The notes under the pieces were generated by a model. That model had not been told where the DNA came from, did not search any database, and was given only the letters and a program-made list of their open reading frames with translations. Below, piece by piece: positions 1-5,733 of a stretch of 5,733 nucleotides of DNA. How positions within the stretch are numbered: position 1 is the stretch's first letter; the number at the start of each line of letters is the position of its first letter. The position numbers and the translations under genes are program-made. This stretch comes from CAUZEO01 sp963578625 (GTDB lineage: Bacteria; Verrucomicrobiota; Kiritimatiellia; SLOV01), in assembly GCA_963578625.1 (NCBI GenBank), contig CAUZEO010000340.1, positions 1 to 5,733 of the forward strand, given 5' to 3'.

Positions 1-1
1 C

Positions 2-979
2 GGGATTGTTCCCTCATCCGGGACGATCAGCATGAGCCCAGATTTAATCCTGAGACCATCCATAGCAGGAACTCCCACGGACCTGTTTGGTGAAGGCAGC
101 GGCACGGAGGGTAGCAGCTCGTTGGGTTATGAGGTGGAGTATGGCCAGGATAATTATGTGTATGTTCGCTGCAAAAACAGGGGCTATGAGGATACCGTCG
201 ATGTTACAACGGATGTATATTGGAGTGAGGTGTCCACTTTGGTGACACCAGACCATTGGTCATATCTGGGAACTACAAATCCAGAGGATGTCCCGGCCGG
301 AGATACTTTGGTTGTTGCGGATCCCATCACCTGGGCGCAGGCCGATATTCCGGCAGAAGGTCACTATTGCCTTGTTGGTGTGTCCGGGAATTTTTTCGAC
401 CCCAAGACGCTGACACAGACGGAAGTCGCTAACTTTGATGCCATAGGGATGACATGGGAGGAATTCCAGGATCTGATCAGGGGGCATAATAACGTTACAT
501 GGAGAAATTTTAATGTTGTTGATGTAGACCTCAGCATGGCTACCTCATCCTTTGGACCTTACAAGTTCAAGTTCAGGGGGGCATTCGACAAGGATAGACA
601 GTTTGATTTGTTGGTCATTCATCCCTTCGGCGACAAGCTGCTCTGGAAGATCCCTACGGCCTCGGAATTTTGGCCTGAGTTGAAGGAGCAATTAGAGCGC
701 AAAGCGCTTGGATGGGAAATAAAACAAGATAACTTGGTCACCGTGAGGTGTCCTCCCAATTTGTTGATTGAAGGGCTTACCTTCCTGAAAAAGGCATCCT
801 ATGAATCAGAGTTCATCCTTGAAATAGACAATCCCTATGATGTCCTTGATAAGGAATTTCGTGTTAGCCAGCTGTACAAGTTTCCTGAAGGACCGGTTGA
901 GGTGGGCCGGGTGGTCTGGAAGCACTTGTACAGGACGGACGACTTTAGCTCCAATGGCGGGAACTATCAAAATCCCTAA
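2..979 (+). CDS. C-terminal part of a large CARDB/Ig-like domain protein (5' partial)
   Basis: The frame is open from the left edge, so the ATG at 32 is probably internal. Ten codons precede it with no stop (GIVPSSGTIS), and no Shine-Dalgarno sequence lies before 32. About 325 residues are visible. Residues roughly 20-125 are rich in beta-strand patterns (GQDNYVYVRCKNRG, VDVTTDVYWSEVSTLVTP, HYCLVGVSGN). This looks like the CARDB/APHP class of Ig-like adhesion domains. The linker HNNVTWRNFNVVD, which I remember following such domains in extracellular proteases and surface proteins, comes next at about 162-174. The last 145 residues form a second domain I cannot name (GPYKFKFRGAFDKDRQFDLL, then EVGRVVWKHLYRTDD). 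No catalytic motif, membrane segment or sorting signal is visible, so any enzyme domain lies upstream of the window. GC looks lower than in the genes to the right (43-52% in sampled lines). The CDS call is firm; the domain name is moderate; the role of the whole protein is unknown. Confidence 0.8.
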   Translation, partial: GIVPSSGTISMSPDLILRPSIAGTPTDLFGEGSGTEGSSSLGYEVEYGQDNYVYVRCKNRGYEDTVDVTTDVYWSEVSTLVTPDHWSYLGTTNPEDVPAGDTLVVADPITWAQADIPAEGHYCLVGVSGNFFDPKTLTQTEVANFDAIGMTWEEFQDLIRGHNNVTWRNFNVVDVDLSMATSSFGPYKFKFRGAFDKDRQFDLLVIHPFGDKLLWKIPTASEFWPELKEQLERKALGWEIKQDNLVTVRCPPNLLIEGLTFLKKASYESEFILEIDNPYDVLDKEFRVSQLYKFPEGPVEVGRVVWKHLYRTDDFSSNGGNYQNP

Positions 980-1281
980 CACTAGGTTACTTGAATTGAT
1001 GTTTCCAGGGCAGAGATCGTCATGAGCGCAGACCGTTTTTGTGACTCCCTGCCCACCCTGCATGCTTAGCTTGGCACTGAATGCTGGTGGAGCAAGGTTT
1101 GCGTTCCAGCGTCAAGGGCCCCGCGACTTCAGGCGGTGGGTGAATGCAATGGATAGACTGCTTGCCTGGCTGCATCAAGGTCTCCGGAAACTCAACCCGC
1201 ACTGAGTGAATCGCCATACTTCAATTTTCCGACACGCCTTACGAATCTTATCCGCCGAAGCCCAACCCGGCATTTATTCGG
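980..1281. other. Gene-poor stretch between the surface protein and the acyltransferase
   Basis: I see no RNA gene, no strong hairpin followed by a T-run, and no clear -35/-10 pair. Two things stand out. A 47-codon ORF runs from ATG 1062 to TGA 1205 on the + strand. It ends in an amphipathic-looking stretch (RRWVNAMDRLLAWLHQGLRK) but has no Shine-Dalgarno sequence. From 1210 to 1281 the acyltransferase frame is open and reads like the missing N-terminus of that enzyme, including YESYPPKPNPAFIRL. The in-frame stop TGA at 1207-1209 closes it upstream. Confidence 0.5.
1062..1205 (+). CDS. Possible small protein, 47 aa, unrecognised
   Basis: ATG at 1062 opens 47 codons closed by TGA at 1203-1205, which is followed at once by a GTG at 1206. 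The product is basic and the second half looks like an amphipathic helix (FRRWVNAMDRLLAWLHQGLR), with Trp and Leu on one face and Arg on the other. No ribosome binding site is seen before 1062 (CTCCCTGCCCACCCTGC). I do not recognise the sequence. It could be a chance ORF, a decayed gene end, or a short membrane-associating peptide. The first is the most likely. Confidence 0.2.
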   Translation: MLSLALNAGGARFAFQRQGPRDFRRWVNAMDRLLAWLHQGLRKLNPH

Positions 1282-2460
1282 TTGGTCCACCAGTACAACC
1301 GATTCCTTAATTTGCCGGGAAAGCGGCACCAAATTAGGAGCCTCAGTCTCCACCACGCGGAGCGCCTCGACAGGATCAAGAGTGACCGGAACGCCCGGGT
1401 CTTGTTCCTGGCCAATCACTCCACTCATAGCGACCCGCAAATCACGTCTGAAGTGCAGCGCCGTCTAGGCTTGTGCTCTTGCTGCATGGCTGCATACGAC
1501 GTATTTCAACGGGATAAGCTTAAAGCTTGGGCCATGCAGAAATTCGGCGCTTTTTCGGTCGATCGCGACGGAAGCGATAGAGCATCGATGAAGTTTGCGA
1601 TGGATATTCTCAAGGAGGGACGGTACGCGCTGACGATTTTCCCTGAGGGGAATGTTTATTTCATGAATGATCGCGCCTGCCCTTTTCTTGATGGTGCGTC
1701 ATTCATTGCGTTGAAGTCCCAGAAGGACCTCGGCCCGGGTAGGAAGGTCTATGTTGTTCCTCTATCTACGAAGGTGACGCATTGTACAGATCAGCGCGGG
1801 GCCGTACTTGAAAAAGTCTCAATCCTCGCCGACAAAACAGGAGTCGAGCTCAATCCGTCGGTTGATCTGCGAGTTGATTTGATGCGTATCGGGGAAAAGG
1901 CTCTCCGCCTGCGGTTAGAGAGCCTGGGATACCGGCCCCGCGGCTCGGAGAGCATGGAACTCGGTCCGTTTCTCCATGCATCGGCACACCGAATTATCGA
2001 AAGGCTCGAAAAAAGTATGGAGCTGAAGGTTCGTGCCAAAGACAGTACCGAGGATCGAATCCGTCGGATTCGCAGCCAGATTCATCAGATCCGTACGGAT
2101 CCTGAAAAGGATGCCCAATGTCCCGATGCCACTCACTGGGCGGAAGAAGCGATTCTTGCCATGCGTGTTCTCAGCTACACCAGTCATTACATCGAGGATA
2201 AACCTACCCTCGATCGGTATGCCGAGACCGTGGAAAAACTGACGGAGGACTTTTTCGGTGAATTGCAGCGTCCTTGGGCGTCGCGCCATGTGTTTTCCTG
2301 TGTAAACCAACCCATCGACCTGACAAATTACCTCGAGGCGTATCAAACTGAGTCACGGGCGACAATGGAACAGTTGACTAAAGCCTGCGAACAGGCGGTT
2401 CAGGCTGGTCTGGACGAGATGAATGCCCTGAATACGCTTCCCGGCGCGGAGTTGTTTTGA
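1282..2460 (+). CDS. PlsC-family 1-acylglycerol-3-phosphate acyltransferase-like protein
   Basis: A glycerolipid acyltransferase (PlsC/LPLAT superfamily), which transfers a fatty acyl chain to a lysophospholipid or related acceptor at the inner face of the cytoplasmic membrane. Numbered from the TTG at 1282, all four family blocks are present: catalytic HX4D in ANHSTHSDP (His46, Asp51), FSVDRDGSDR (91-100) for glycerol-phosphate binding, FPEGN (120-124, usually FPEGT), and VVPLS (158-162). The block before FSVDRDG carries an unusual CSCC (65-68). No transmembrane helix is evident. Residues about 200-392 form a mainly helical extension beyond the catalytic core (ERLEKSMELKVRAKDSTEDR onward). 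I associate this with a long subfamily seen in environmental bacteria, not with the roughly 240-aa housekeeping PlsC. The start is doubtful: TTG 1282 has no Shine-Dalgarno sequence, and family-like sequence continues upstream in frame to 1210. The next gene follows after 58 bases on the same strand. Family is sure; substrate is unknown. Confidence 0.9.
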   Translation: MVHQYNRFLNLPGKRHQIRSLSLHHAERLDRIKSDRNARVLFLANHSTHSDPQITSEVQRRLGLCSCCMAAYDVFQRDKLKAWAMQKFGAFSVDRDGSDRASMKFAMDILKEGRYALTIFPEGNVYFMNDRACPFLDGASFIALKSQKDLGPGRKVYVVPLSTKVTHCTDQRGAVLEKVSILADKTGVELNPSVDLRVDLMRIGEKALRLRLESLGYRPRGSESMELGPFLHASAHRIIERLEKSMELKVRAKDSTEDRIRRIRSQIHQIRTDPEKDAQCPDATHWAEEAILAMRVLSYTSHYIEDKPTLDRYAETVEKLTEDFFGELQRPWASRHVFSCVNQPIDLTNYLEAYQTESRATMEQLTKACEQAVQAGLDEMNALNTLPGAELF

Positions 2461-2502
2461 CAATGTCTTTTGCGGGAGACGATGGGCATGGCGATATAGT
2501 GC

Positions 2503-2510
2503 GGAGCAGG
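2503..2510 (+). promoter_or_regulatory. Likely ribosome binding site for the unknown gene at 2519
   Basis: GGAGCAGG lies 8 bases before the GTG at 2519 and 11 before the ATG at 2522 (GTGATGG). Its AGG core is an acceptable but weak Shine-Dalgarno match. The adjacent GTG/ATG pair leaves the exact start open by one codon. No terminator is seen between the acyltransferase stop and this site. Confidence 0.45.
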
Positions 2511-2518
2511 CTGCCAGC

Positions 2519-3424
2519 GTGATGGAACAACCAAGAATTGAGGATTGCTCCGGAATCGCCATGGAAGCCGCCATATGGCGCCGTCGGCGATCGGAGGAGC
2601 TTGCTGCTATCTTGCCGTTTTTGAATGCGCATACGGAACGCCGTACCAGGAATGAAAGTCATCCCGTATACGATTTCTTGTTTCAGTACTACCGATTCCG
2701 GGCATCGCAACTGCGCCGCTGGTCTCCCGGCTGTGGCGTGGTTCTTGAGGATTCCTCAGGAGATCAGGATTTGCCGGCACAGTTTTGCGCTCCCCGGGGT
2801 AGAGAAACTGCCCGCTGGCTCGATCCTGGGGATTTTCCCTGGAAACGCCAACCTGCGTTGCAATGGACAATTCGGCTACTACAGGAAACCAGAGATCGCC
2901 CACCCGTGTTCGGCTGCGACGGGATGCATGAATGGGCGATGATTTATCGGGCCCTGGGAAATCGACACCCGGAATTCCCGCTTCGTGTCACTGCTGACCG
3001 AGTGGCCGAAATCGTGGAATCGCGGGGCCTGATTTGCACCCACTTCGATGCGTTTCGATTTTTCACGGAAGCCGCAAAGCCCTTGAACCGGATGAAGCTC
3101 AATCGGGAGCTTCGGCACAGCCATGAACAGCGCGGTTGCCTGCACACAAATATGGATCTGTACAAATGGGCCTACAAGTGGATGCCCTGGGTGCCGTCCT
3201 GCCTGTTGTTTACTGCGTTGGAGATCGCGATTCGCGCGCGGGAACTGGACATGCGCGCCAGCCCGTATGATTTGCGTTCTCTGGGGTTCAGCCCCATACG
3301 CATCGAAGAGCCATCGGGGAGAGAGGAGTACCGCCGATTACAGCGGGAAATTGCGGACGATGCTCAACCGATCAGAGAAAGACTGGTTGAGGAGTTGTGC
3401 CACCTAACGTTGACGACCCGATGA
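2519..3424 (+). CDS. Conserved protein of unknown function with Cys/His motifs
   Basis: A soluble protein of about 301 aa with no signal peptide or convincing membrane segment. From memory it belongs to a conserved bacterial family that databases often label '3-methyladenine DNA glycosylase'. I see neither a helix-hairpin-helix/GPD pattern nor any other glycosylase signature, so I do not adopt that label. The most family-like blocks are HPVYDFLFQYY (48-58), LRRWSPGCGVVLE (65-77), FGCDGMHEWAM (131-141), CTHFDAFRFFT (173-183), GCLHTNMDLYKWAYK (206-220) and RELDMRASPYDLRSLGFSPI (241-260). The pairs Cys133/His137, Cys173/His175 and Cys207/His209, with Asp177, Asp213 and Asp244, could form a metal or catalytic site; this is inference. 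The C-terminus is a charged helix (SGREEYRRLQREIADDAQPI). It sits 58 bases behind the acyltransferase with a plausible ribosome binding site, so co-transcription is likely. The stop TGA overlaps an ATG at 3421. The gene call is strong; the function is unknown. Confidence 0.85.
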   Translation: MMEQPRIEDCSGIAMEAAIWRRRRSEELAAILPFLNAHTERRTRNESHPVYDFLFQYYRFRASQLRRWSPGCGVVLEDSSGDQDLPAQFCAPRGRETARWLDPGDFPWKRQPALQWTIRLLQETRDRPPVFGCDGMHEWAMIYRALGNRHPEFPLRVTADRVAEIVESRGLICTHFDAFRFFTEAAKPLNRMKLNRELRHSHEQRGCLHTNMDLYKWAYKWMPWVPSCLLFTALEIAIRARELDMRASPYDLRSLGFSPIRIEEPSGREEYRRLQREIADDAQPIRERLVEELCHLTLTTR

Positions 3425-3475
3425 AGAACAAGACACTCTTTGGACACAGCATCATCCGGACCCACGGCAAGCCAC

Positions 3476-3622
3476 ATGTTCTTCAGGAATCCGGGCAATT
3501 CACGGTTACACCGTGCGCACAGCAAGCGTGGACATCGGATTATTGATCTCTTATTGCCGCTCGTGATCGCAACCCTCTTGCTCGTCCCGGGACTTCAGGC
3601 CACCGAAACCTGGGATGCCTAG
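3476..3622 (+). pseudogene. Signal-peptide-like stub, possible N-terminal remnant of an exported protein
   Basis: ATG at 3476 opens 48 codons. A basic N-region (RLHRAHSKRGHR) is followed by a hydrophobic core (IIDLLLPLVIATLLLVPG) and a plausible signal peptidase I site, LQA before TET. The ORF then ends at TAG 3620-3622, only about seven residues beyond that site. If the TAG is ignored, the same frame stays open for 31 more codons to TGA 3716-3718. This fits the start of a secreted-protein gene that lost its body by nonsense mutation or deletion. It could instead be a small single-pass membrane peptide or chance. No Shine-Dalgarno sequence is seen. A longer in-frame start, TTG 3440, is also possible. 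Confidence 0.3.
3501..3515. repeat. Short perfect inverted repeat (6-bp arms, 3-nt loop)
   Basis: CACGGT-TAC-ACCGTG pairs perfectly. It lies inside the overlapping short ORFs after the unknown gene and lacks a T-run. It is too short to rule out chance. Confidence 0.35.
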
Positions 3623-3699
3623 GACTCGCCGTCCAACCTCGGCCCTACGAGGTTACAACCCCTGATAGGAAATCGCTTTTCTGGGAGTTCGGGCACGCG

Positions 3700-3713
3700 C
3701 CGGTTGGAACCGG
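3700..3713. repeat. Short perfect inverted repeat (6-bp arms, 2-nt centre)
   Basis: CCGGTT-GG-AACCGG pairs perfectly in non-coding sequence, just before a G-rich run (GAGGGGGCG). It could be a transcript hairpin or a dyad binding site. No T-run follows. Confidence 0.35.
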
Positions 3714-3830
3714 TCTGAGGGGGCGTGTTTGTGTCCTGAATCGAGGATAAGAAACAGACGATCGCCTGTCGCGATGGCTCAGCCGTTCGCGTACATGAGT
3801 GGTTCGGTGTCGTAGTGCGGGAAGGCGTCG

Positions 3831-3846
3831 TGCCACGCCCGTGGCA
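3831..3846 (-). terminator. GC-rich hairpin just downstream of the nuclease gene; possible weak terminator
   Basis: TGCCACG-CC-CGTGGCA is a perfect 7-bp dyad (6-bp stem with a 4-nt loop in RNA). It begins 16 bases past the nuclease stop codon on the - strand. Its position suits transcription termination or 3'-end protection. No U-run follows on the - strand (next bases CGACGCCTT), so intrinsic termination would be weak at best. Confidence 0.3.
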
Positions 3847-3862
3847 TCCCTCACGGCATTGA

Positions 3863-5733
3863 TCAGCCCTCATTCTTAAACCGAAAACTGGCCAGCACCG
3901 GATCGTGGTCGCTGGCGCCGAACGGGGAGTCGGCAGCGTTGCTGTCGGGCCAGTCGGAATTAAAGTGCCCGACCCACACGTGTTCGAGGAGGCGATGCAA
4001 TGACGGCGACAAGAAGAGATGGTCCAGCGTGCCCGCCTGGCCTTTATAGACGTAGGTGTACGCCCCGGCCGGATTTATTTTCAACATCTCGTCGTGCACA
4101 TTGAATAGCCCTGCTTCATAGAGGTGAGCGAGTTGATCGGTTTCCGAATCCGGGATCGGCTCGTCAGGCCTTGGAAAAACGTTCAGATCGCCACCGGCCA
4201 GGATCAGCGCATCGGGATTTCCCGCCAGAAGCGCTTCTACGATTCTCCGGTTGTAAAGTGCCTGTTCCCGGCGTTGTCCCACGCGCCGGTGCGGCCGGCT
4301 GCTGAAGTGGTTGTTGATGACGAACAGCTCGGCATCCGCGGAAGGCTCGCCGGTCCCGTTCTTCATTCTGAACTGTCCAACCAGTGCCGCGCGGGGGAAC
4401 ACATTCGTCGTTGAAATCCCCGTGCTTGTGTCAACGTCCGCGGGAAGCGTTGCGTTGAATGCCTTTGGATTGGAAATATCGCTGTTTCCCGGGTGCGCCG
4501 CCCCTCGATAAGTCACCCCGGGATTCTTGCCAAACAACGAGTGCCTGTTCATGGTATCGATCAATTCGACCCGATCCAACCGGTACAGAAATCCACAAGC
4601 GATGCCTCGGTACCCCGCCGCGTCCCGGTCGCCGGTGGATCCGAACGCGCCACCTCCCAGTTCCCGGATCGTGGCGCAGAGTTCCTGGAGAGCGTCGAGT
4701 TCACCGTCGCTTTCTCGTTTTGAGATTTTCCCGTCCGCGCGCAGGGAAAGAATATCCTGATCCTCTACTTCCTGGATCAGGATGAGATCCGGTTGATTCA
4801 TTCCCTCGACAATCTGGAGTCCGAGTTCCCTGAGTTTCCCGCGATAGGCCGCATCCGTTTCCGGCAGATAATTAAAGGGGCGAGATACGGAATCGTTTCC
4901 CGGATCCGTCTCAAAGTCGCAGAGGTCGTCGGGGTCGTTCCTCAGATCGAACAGATTTTCAACGTTGAAGGTCGCGACCGTAAAATGGGTGCTCGAATCG
5001 GCGCGCTTTGCTCTCCCGTTGAGAGAGGGATCCGAGCCTCGCAGCGATACGGGTTGAGATGCCACTTGGATGACGTAGGACTCGTAGCGCTGGTGCATTG
5101 CGCCGGCAAGAGGCTCTTTCAAGACGTCAAACGTCCGGAGCGGCTCAATCAGGGCTGCCGCTTCACCGAGATTACCTTTTAGCCCCAGGCTCCCCACTGC
5201 GATCAAGTGCGCATTTTCGTTATCCGAGCGTCCTGGAATGTCGTCAAGCGGGTGAGCATCCCGAAAGACTCTTCGAGCAAATTCGTTGTCGCGGACCAGG
5301 GTCGGGGCCGGGGGCGTGATGAACCAGACTTCCGCGTTTGCATTCTCACCGAATACTTTTCTGCCGCCCTGGACCATCGAACCCGCGGGTAGGAGCACTC
5401 GCATGGATTCATGGCTCTCATGAAATCTCCGAGCCTCCATCTTGCTGTTCAATACGGGAACCGGGATCACGGGGAGTGCTTCATCCAGGTTGATACCCGT
5501 TCTCACGACTTTTACCAACCTGGCGCTGCTCAGCTCCGTGGCGAAAAACTGTTCCTTGATTTTCCCGGTCAGGACGATCTCGTCTCCGATAGCTGGAATG
5601 TATGTCCCATCCACCCCGTCCGGGATCCCCGCATTTTTTCTGTGAAAGACAAAGAGCGCATCGGAAGTGAATGGATCGCCGTCGGCTGTCTCCGATGTAT
5701 TCTGAATAAAGAATCCCCGATCGACACCGCCAT
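3863..5733 (-). CDS. ExeM/NucH-like extracellular endonuclease, EEP family (5' partial)
   Basis: A probably secreted, metal-dependent DNase/RNase or phosphodiesterase. The frame stays open to the right edge. The GTG at 5614 is internal, because the 39 upstream codons give clear family sequence (RGFFIQNTSETADGDPFTSD). About 622 residues are visible. Residues 1-75 form a YhcR-type OB-fold ending in AIGDEIVLTGKIKEQFFATE. A middle part (80-240) matches the region between OB-fold and nuclease in ExeM-like enzymes (HESMRVLLPAG, YESYVIQVASQPV). The EEP catalytic domain fills 249-622 with all expected residues: FNVENLF (Asn256), LILIQEVED (Glu321), INNHFSSR, GGDLNVF (Asp515, Asn517), GTLDHLF (Asp569, His570) and the terminal SDHDPV (His609, Asp610). 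The protein ends 13 residues after SDHDPV, so no C-terminal anchor or sorting domain is present. The signal peptide and any lamin-tail domain would lie outside the window. In this family the role is usually nutrient phosphate/DNA scavenging or degradation of extracellular DNA. Nothing nearby on the same strand supports an operon. Confidence 0.92.
   Translation of the reverse strand, partial: GGVDRGFFIQNTSETADGDPFTSDALFVFHRKNAGIPDGVDGTYIPAIGDEIVLTGKIKEQFFATELSSARLVKVVRTGINLDEALPVIPVPVLNSKMEARRFHESHESMRVLLPAGSMVQGGRKVFGENANAEVWFITPPAPTLVRDNEFARRVFRDAHPLDDIPGRSDNENAHLIAVGSLGLKGNLGEAAALIEPLRTFDVLKEPLAGAMHQRYESYVIQVASQPVSLRGSDPSLNGRAKRADSSTHFTVATFNVENLFDLRNDPDDLCDFETDPGNDSVSRPFNYLPETDAAYRGKLRELGLQIVEGMNQPDLILIQEVEDQDILSLRADGKISKRESDGELDALQELCATIRELGGGAFGSTGDRDAAGYRGIACGFLYRLDRVELIDTMNRHSLFGKNPGVTYRGAAHPGNSDISNPKAFNATLPADVDTSTGISTTNVFPRAALVGQFRMKNGTGEPSADAELFVINNHFSSRPHRRVGQRREQALYNRRIVEALLAGNPDALILAGGDLNVFPRPDEPIPDSETDQLAHLYEAGLFNVHDEMLKINPAGAYTYVYKGQAGTLDHLFLSPSLHRLLEHVWVGHFNSDWPDSNAADSPFGASDHDPVLASFRFKNEG
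4754..4783. repeat. Perfect 10-bp inverted repeat inside the nuclease catalytic region
   Basis: ATCCTGATCC (4754-4763) and GGATCAGGAT (4774-4783) are exact reverse complements separated by 10 bases. They encode the catalytic-Glu block ILIQEVEDQD on the - strand. The mRNA could form a 10-bp hairpin here. The near-palindrome may arise by chance from ATC/CTG/GAT codon choice. Confidence 0.5.

Larger units (their letters stand above)
3425..3862. other. Convergent intergenic region with ORF remnants and hairpins
   Basis: No full-length gene is supported. The left half holds a short signal-peptide-like ORF (3476-3622) and an overlapping 41-codon ORF from ATG 3421 to TGA 3546, which overlaps the previous stop as ATGA. 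The right half has frequent stops on both strands. Three short perfect inverted repeats lie at 3501-3515, 3700-3713 and 3831-3846. None is followed by a T-run on either strand, so no classical Rho-independent terminator is evident between the two converging transcripts. Confidence 0.55.

Noticed and set aside
1915..2346. 143-codon - strand ORF opposite the acyltransferase
   Set aside because: It is antisense to the C-terminal extension of a well-supported gene. The product is not family-like, and its length is explained by GC-rich third positions on the coding strand.
2519..3424. Assignment of this gene as a 3-methyladenine DNA glycosylase
   Set aside because: The label circulates in automatic annotation as I remember it. 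No helix-hairpin-helix/GPD or other glycosylase motif is visible, so unknown function is the safer call.
3421..3546. 41-codon ORF whose ATG overlaps the previous stop (ATGA)
   Set aside because: The overlap suggests coupling, but the product (MKNKTLFGHSIIRTHG...) is not recognisable and it competes with the signal-peptide-like frame. Kept only as a note.
1125..3600. 10-bp direct repeat GACTTCAGGC at 1125-1134 and 3591-3600
   Set aside because: One 10-mer recurring in a 5.7-kb window is not striking, and no inverted ends or duplicated flanks suggest a mobile element.
3779..3847. 22-codon - strand ORF just after the nuclease stop, product beginning MPRAWHDAFPHYD
   Set aside because: The composition is protein-like and caught my eye. 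It is too short, lacks a ribosome binding site, and overlaps the 3831-3846 hairpin. I could not link it to a known family.
3619..3873. 84-codon - strand ORF overlapping the nuclease 3' end
   Set aside because: It is low complexity in Thr, Arg and Pro, out of frame with the nuclease and has no recognisable domain. It looks like chance in GC-rich sequence.
4793..5182. 129-codon + strand ORF opposite the nuclease gene
   Set aside because: It lies wholly antisense to a gene with full EEP motifs. Its product shows no recognisable domain and it has no ribosome binding site, so it is a shadow.

Overview
The window is a bacterial chromosomal or metagenomic fragment with no tRNA, rRNA, CRISPR array, insertion sequence or phage gene that I could recognise. 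Three genes lie on the + strand and one on the - strand. The two outer genes run off the window edges. The organism cannot be fixed from the sequence. From memory, the closest-looking relatives of the acyltransferase and of the unknown protein at 2519-3424 occur in Verrucomicrobiota/Planctomycetota and some proteobacteria, so a marine or soil member of such a group is a weak inference. Hand-counted lines give roughly 43-52% GC in the first gene, about 52% in the acyltransferase, and up to about 72% in the nuclease gene. Composition is therefore uneven along the window.

Layout. (1) 2-979 (+): C-terminal part of a larger, probably extracytoplasmic protein. It has a CARDB/Ig-like beta domain, a conserved NNVTWRNFNVVD linker and an unassigned C-terminal domain. 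(2) 980-1281: a gene-poor stretch whose 3' end appears to encode the true N-terminus of the next protein without a standard start codon. (3) 1282-2460 (+): a PlsC-type glycerolipid acyltransferase with intact motifs and a long helical C-terminal extension. (4) 2519-3424 (+): a conserved protein of unknown function with three Cys/His motifs, 58 bases downstream of the acyltransferase and probably co-transcribed. (5) 3425-3862: a convergent intergenic region holding a short signal-peptide-like ORF that stops just after the predicted cleavage region, plus three short perfect hairpins. (6) 3863-5733 (-): most of an ExeM/NucH-like secreted endonuclease, with an OB-fold part followed by a complete endonuclease/exonuclease/phosphatase (EEP) catalytic domain.

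How the genes relate. The acyltransferase and the unknown protein form the only probable operon. The surface-type protein at the left edge and the secreted nuclease at the right edge look like separate units. I see no convincing multi-gene defence, secretion or biosynthetic system. The items most worth a second look are the missing start codon of the acyltransferase, the Cys/His-motif protein coupled to it, and the truncated signal-peptide ORF.
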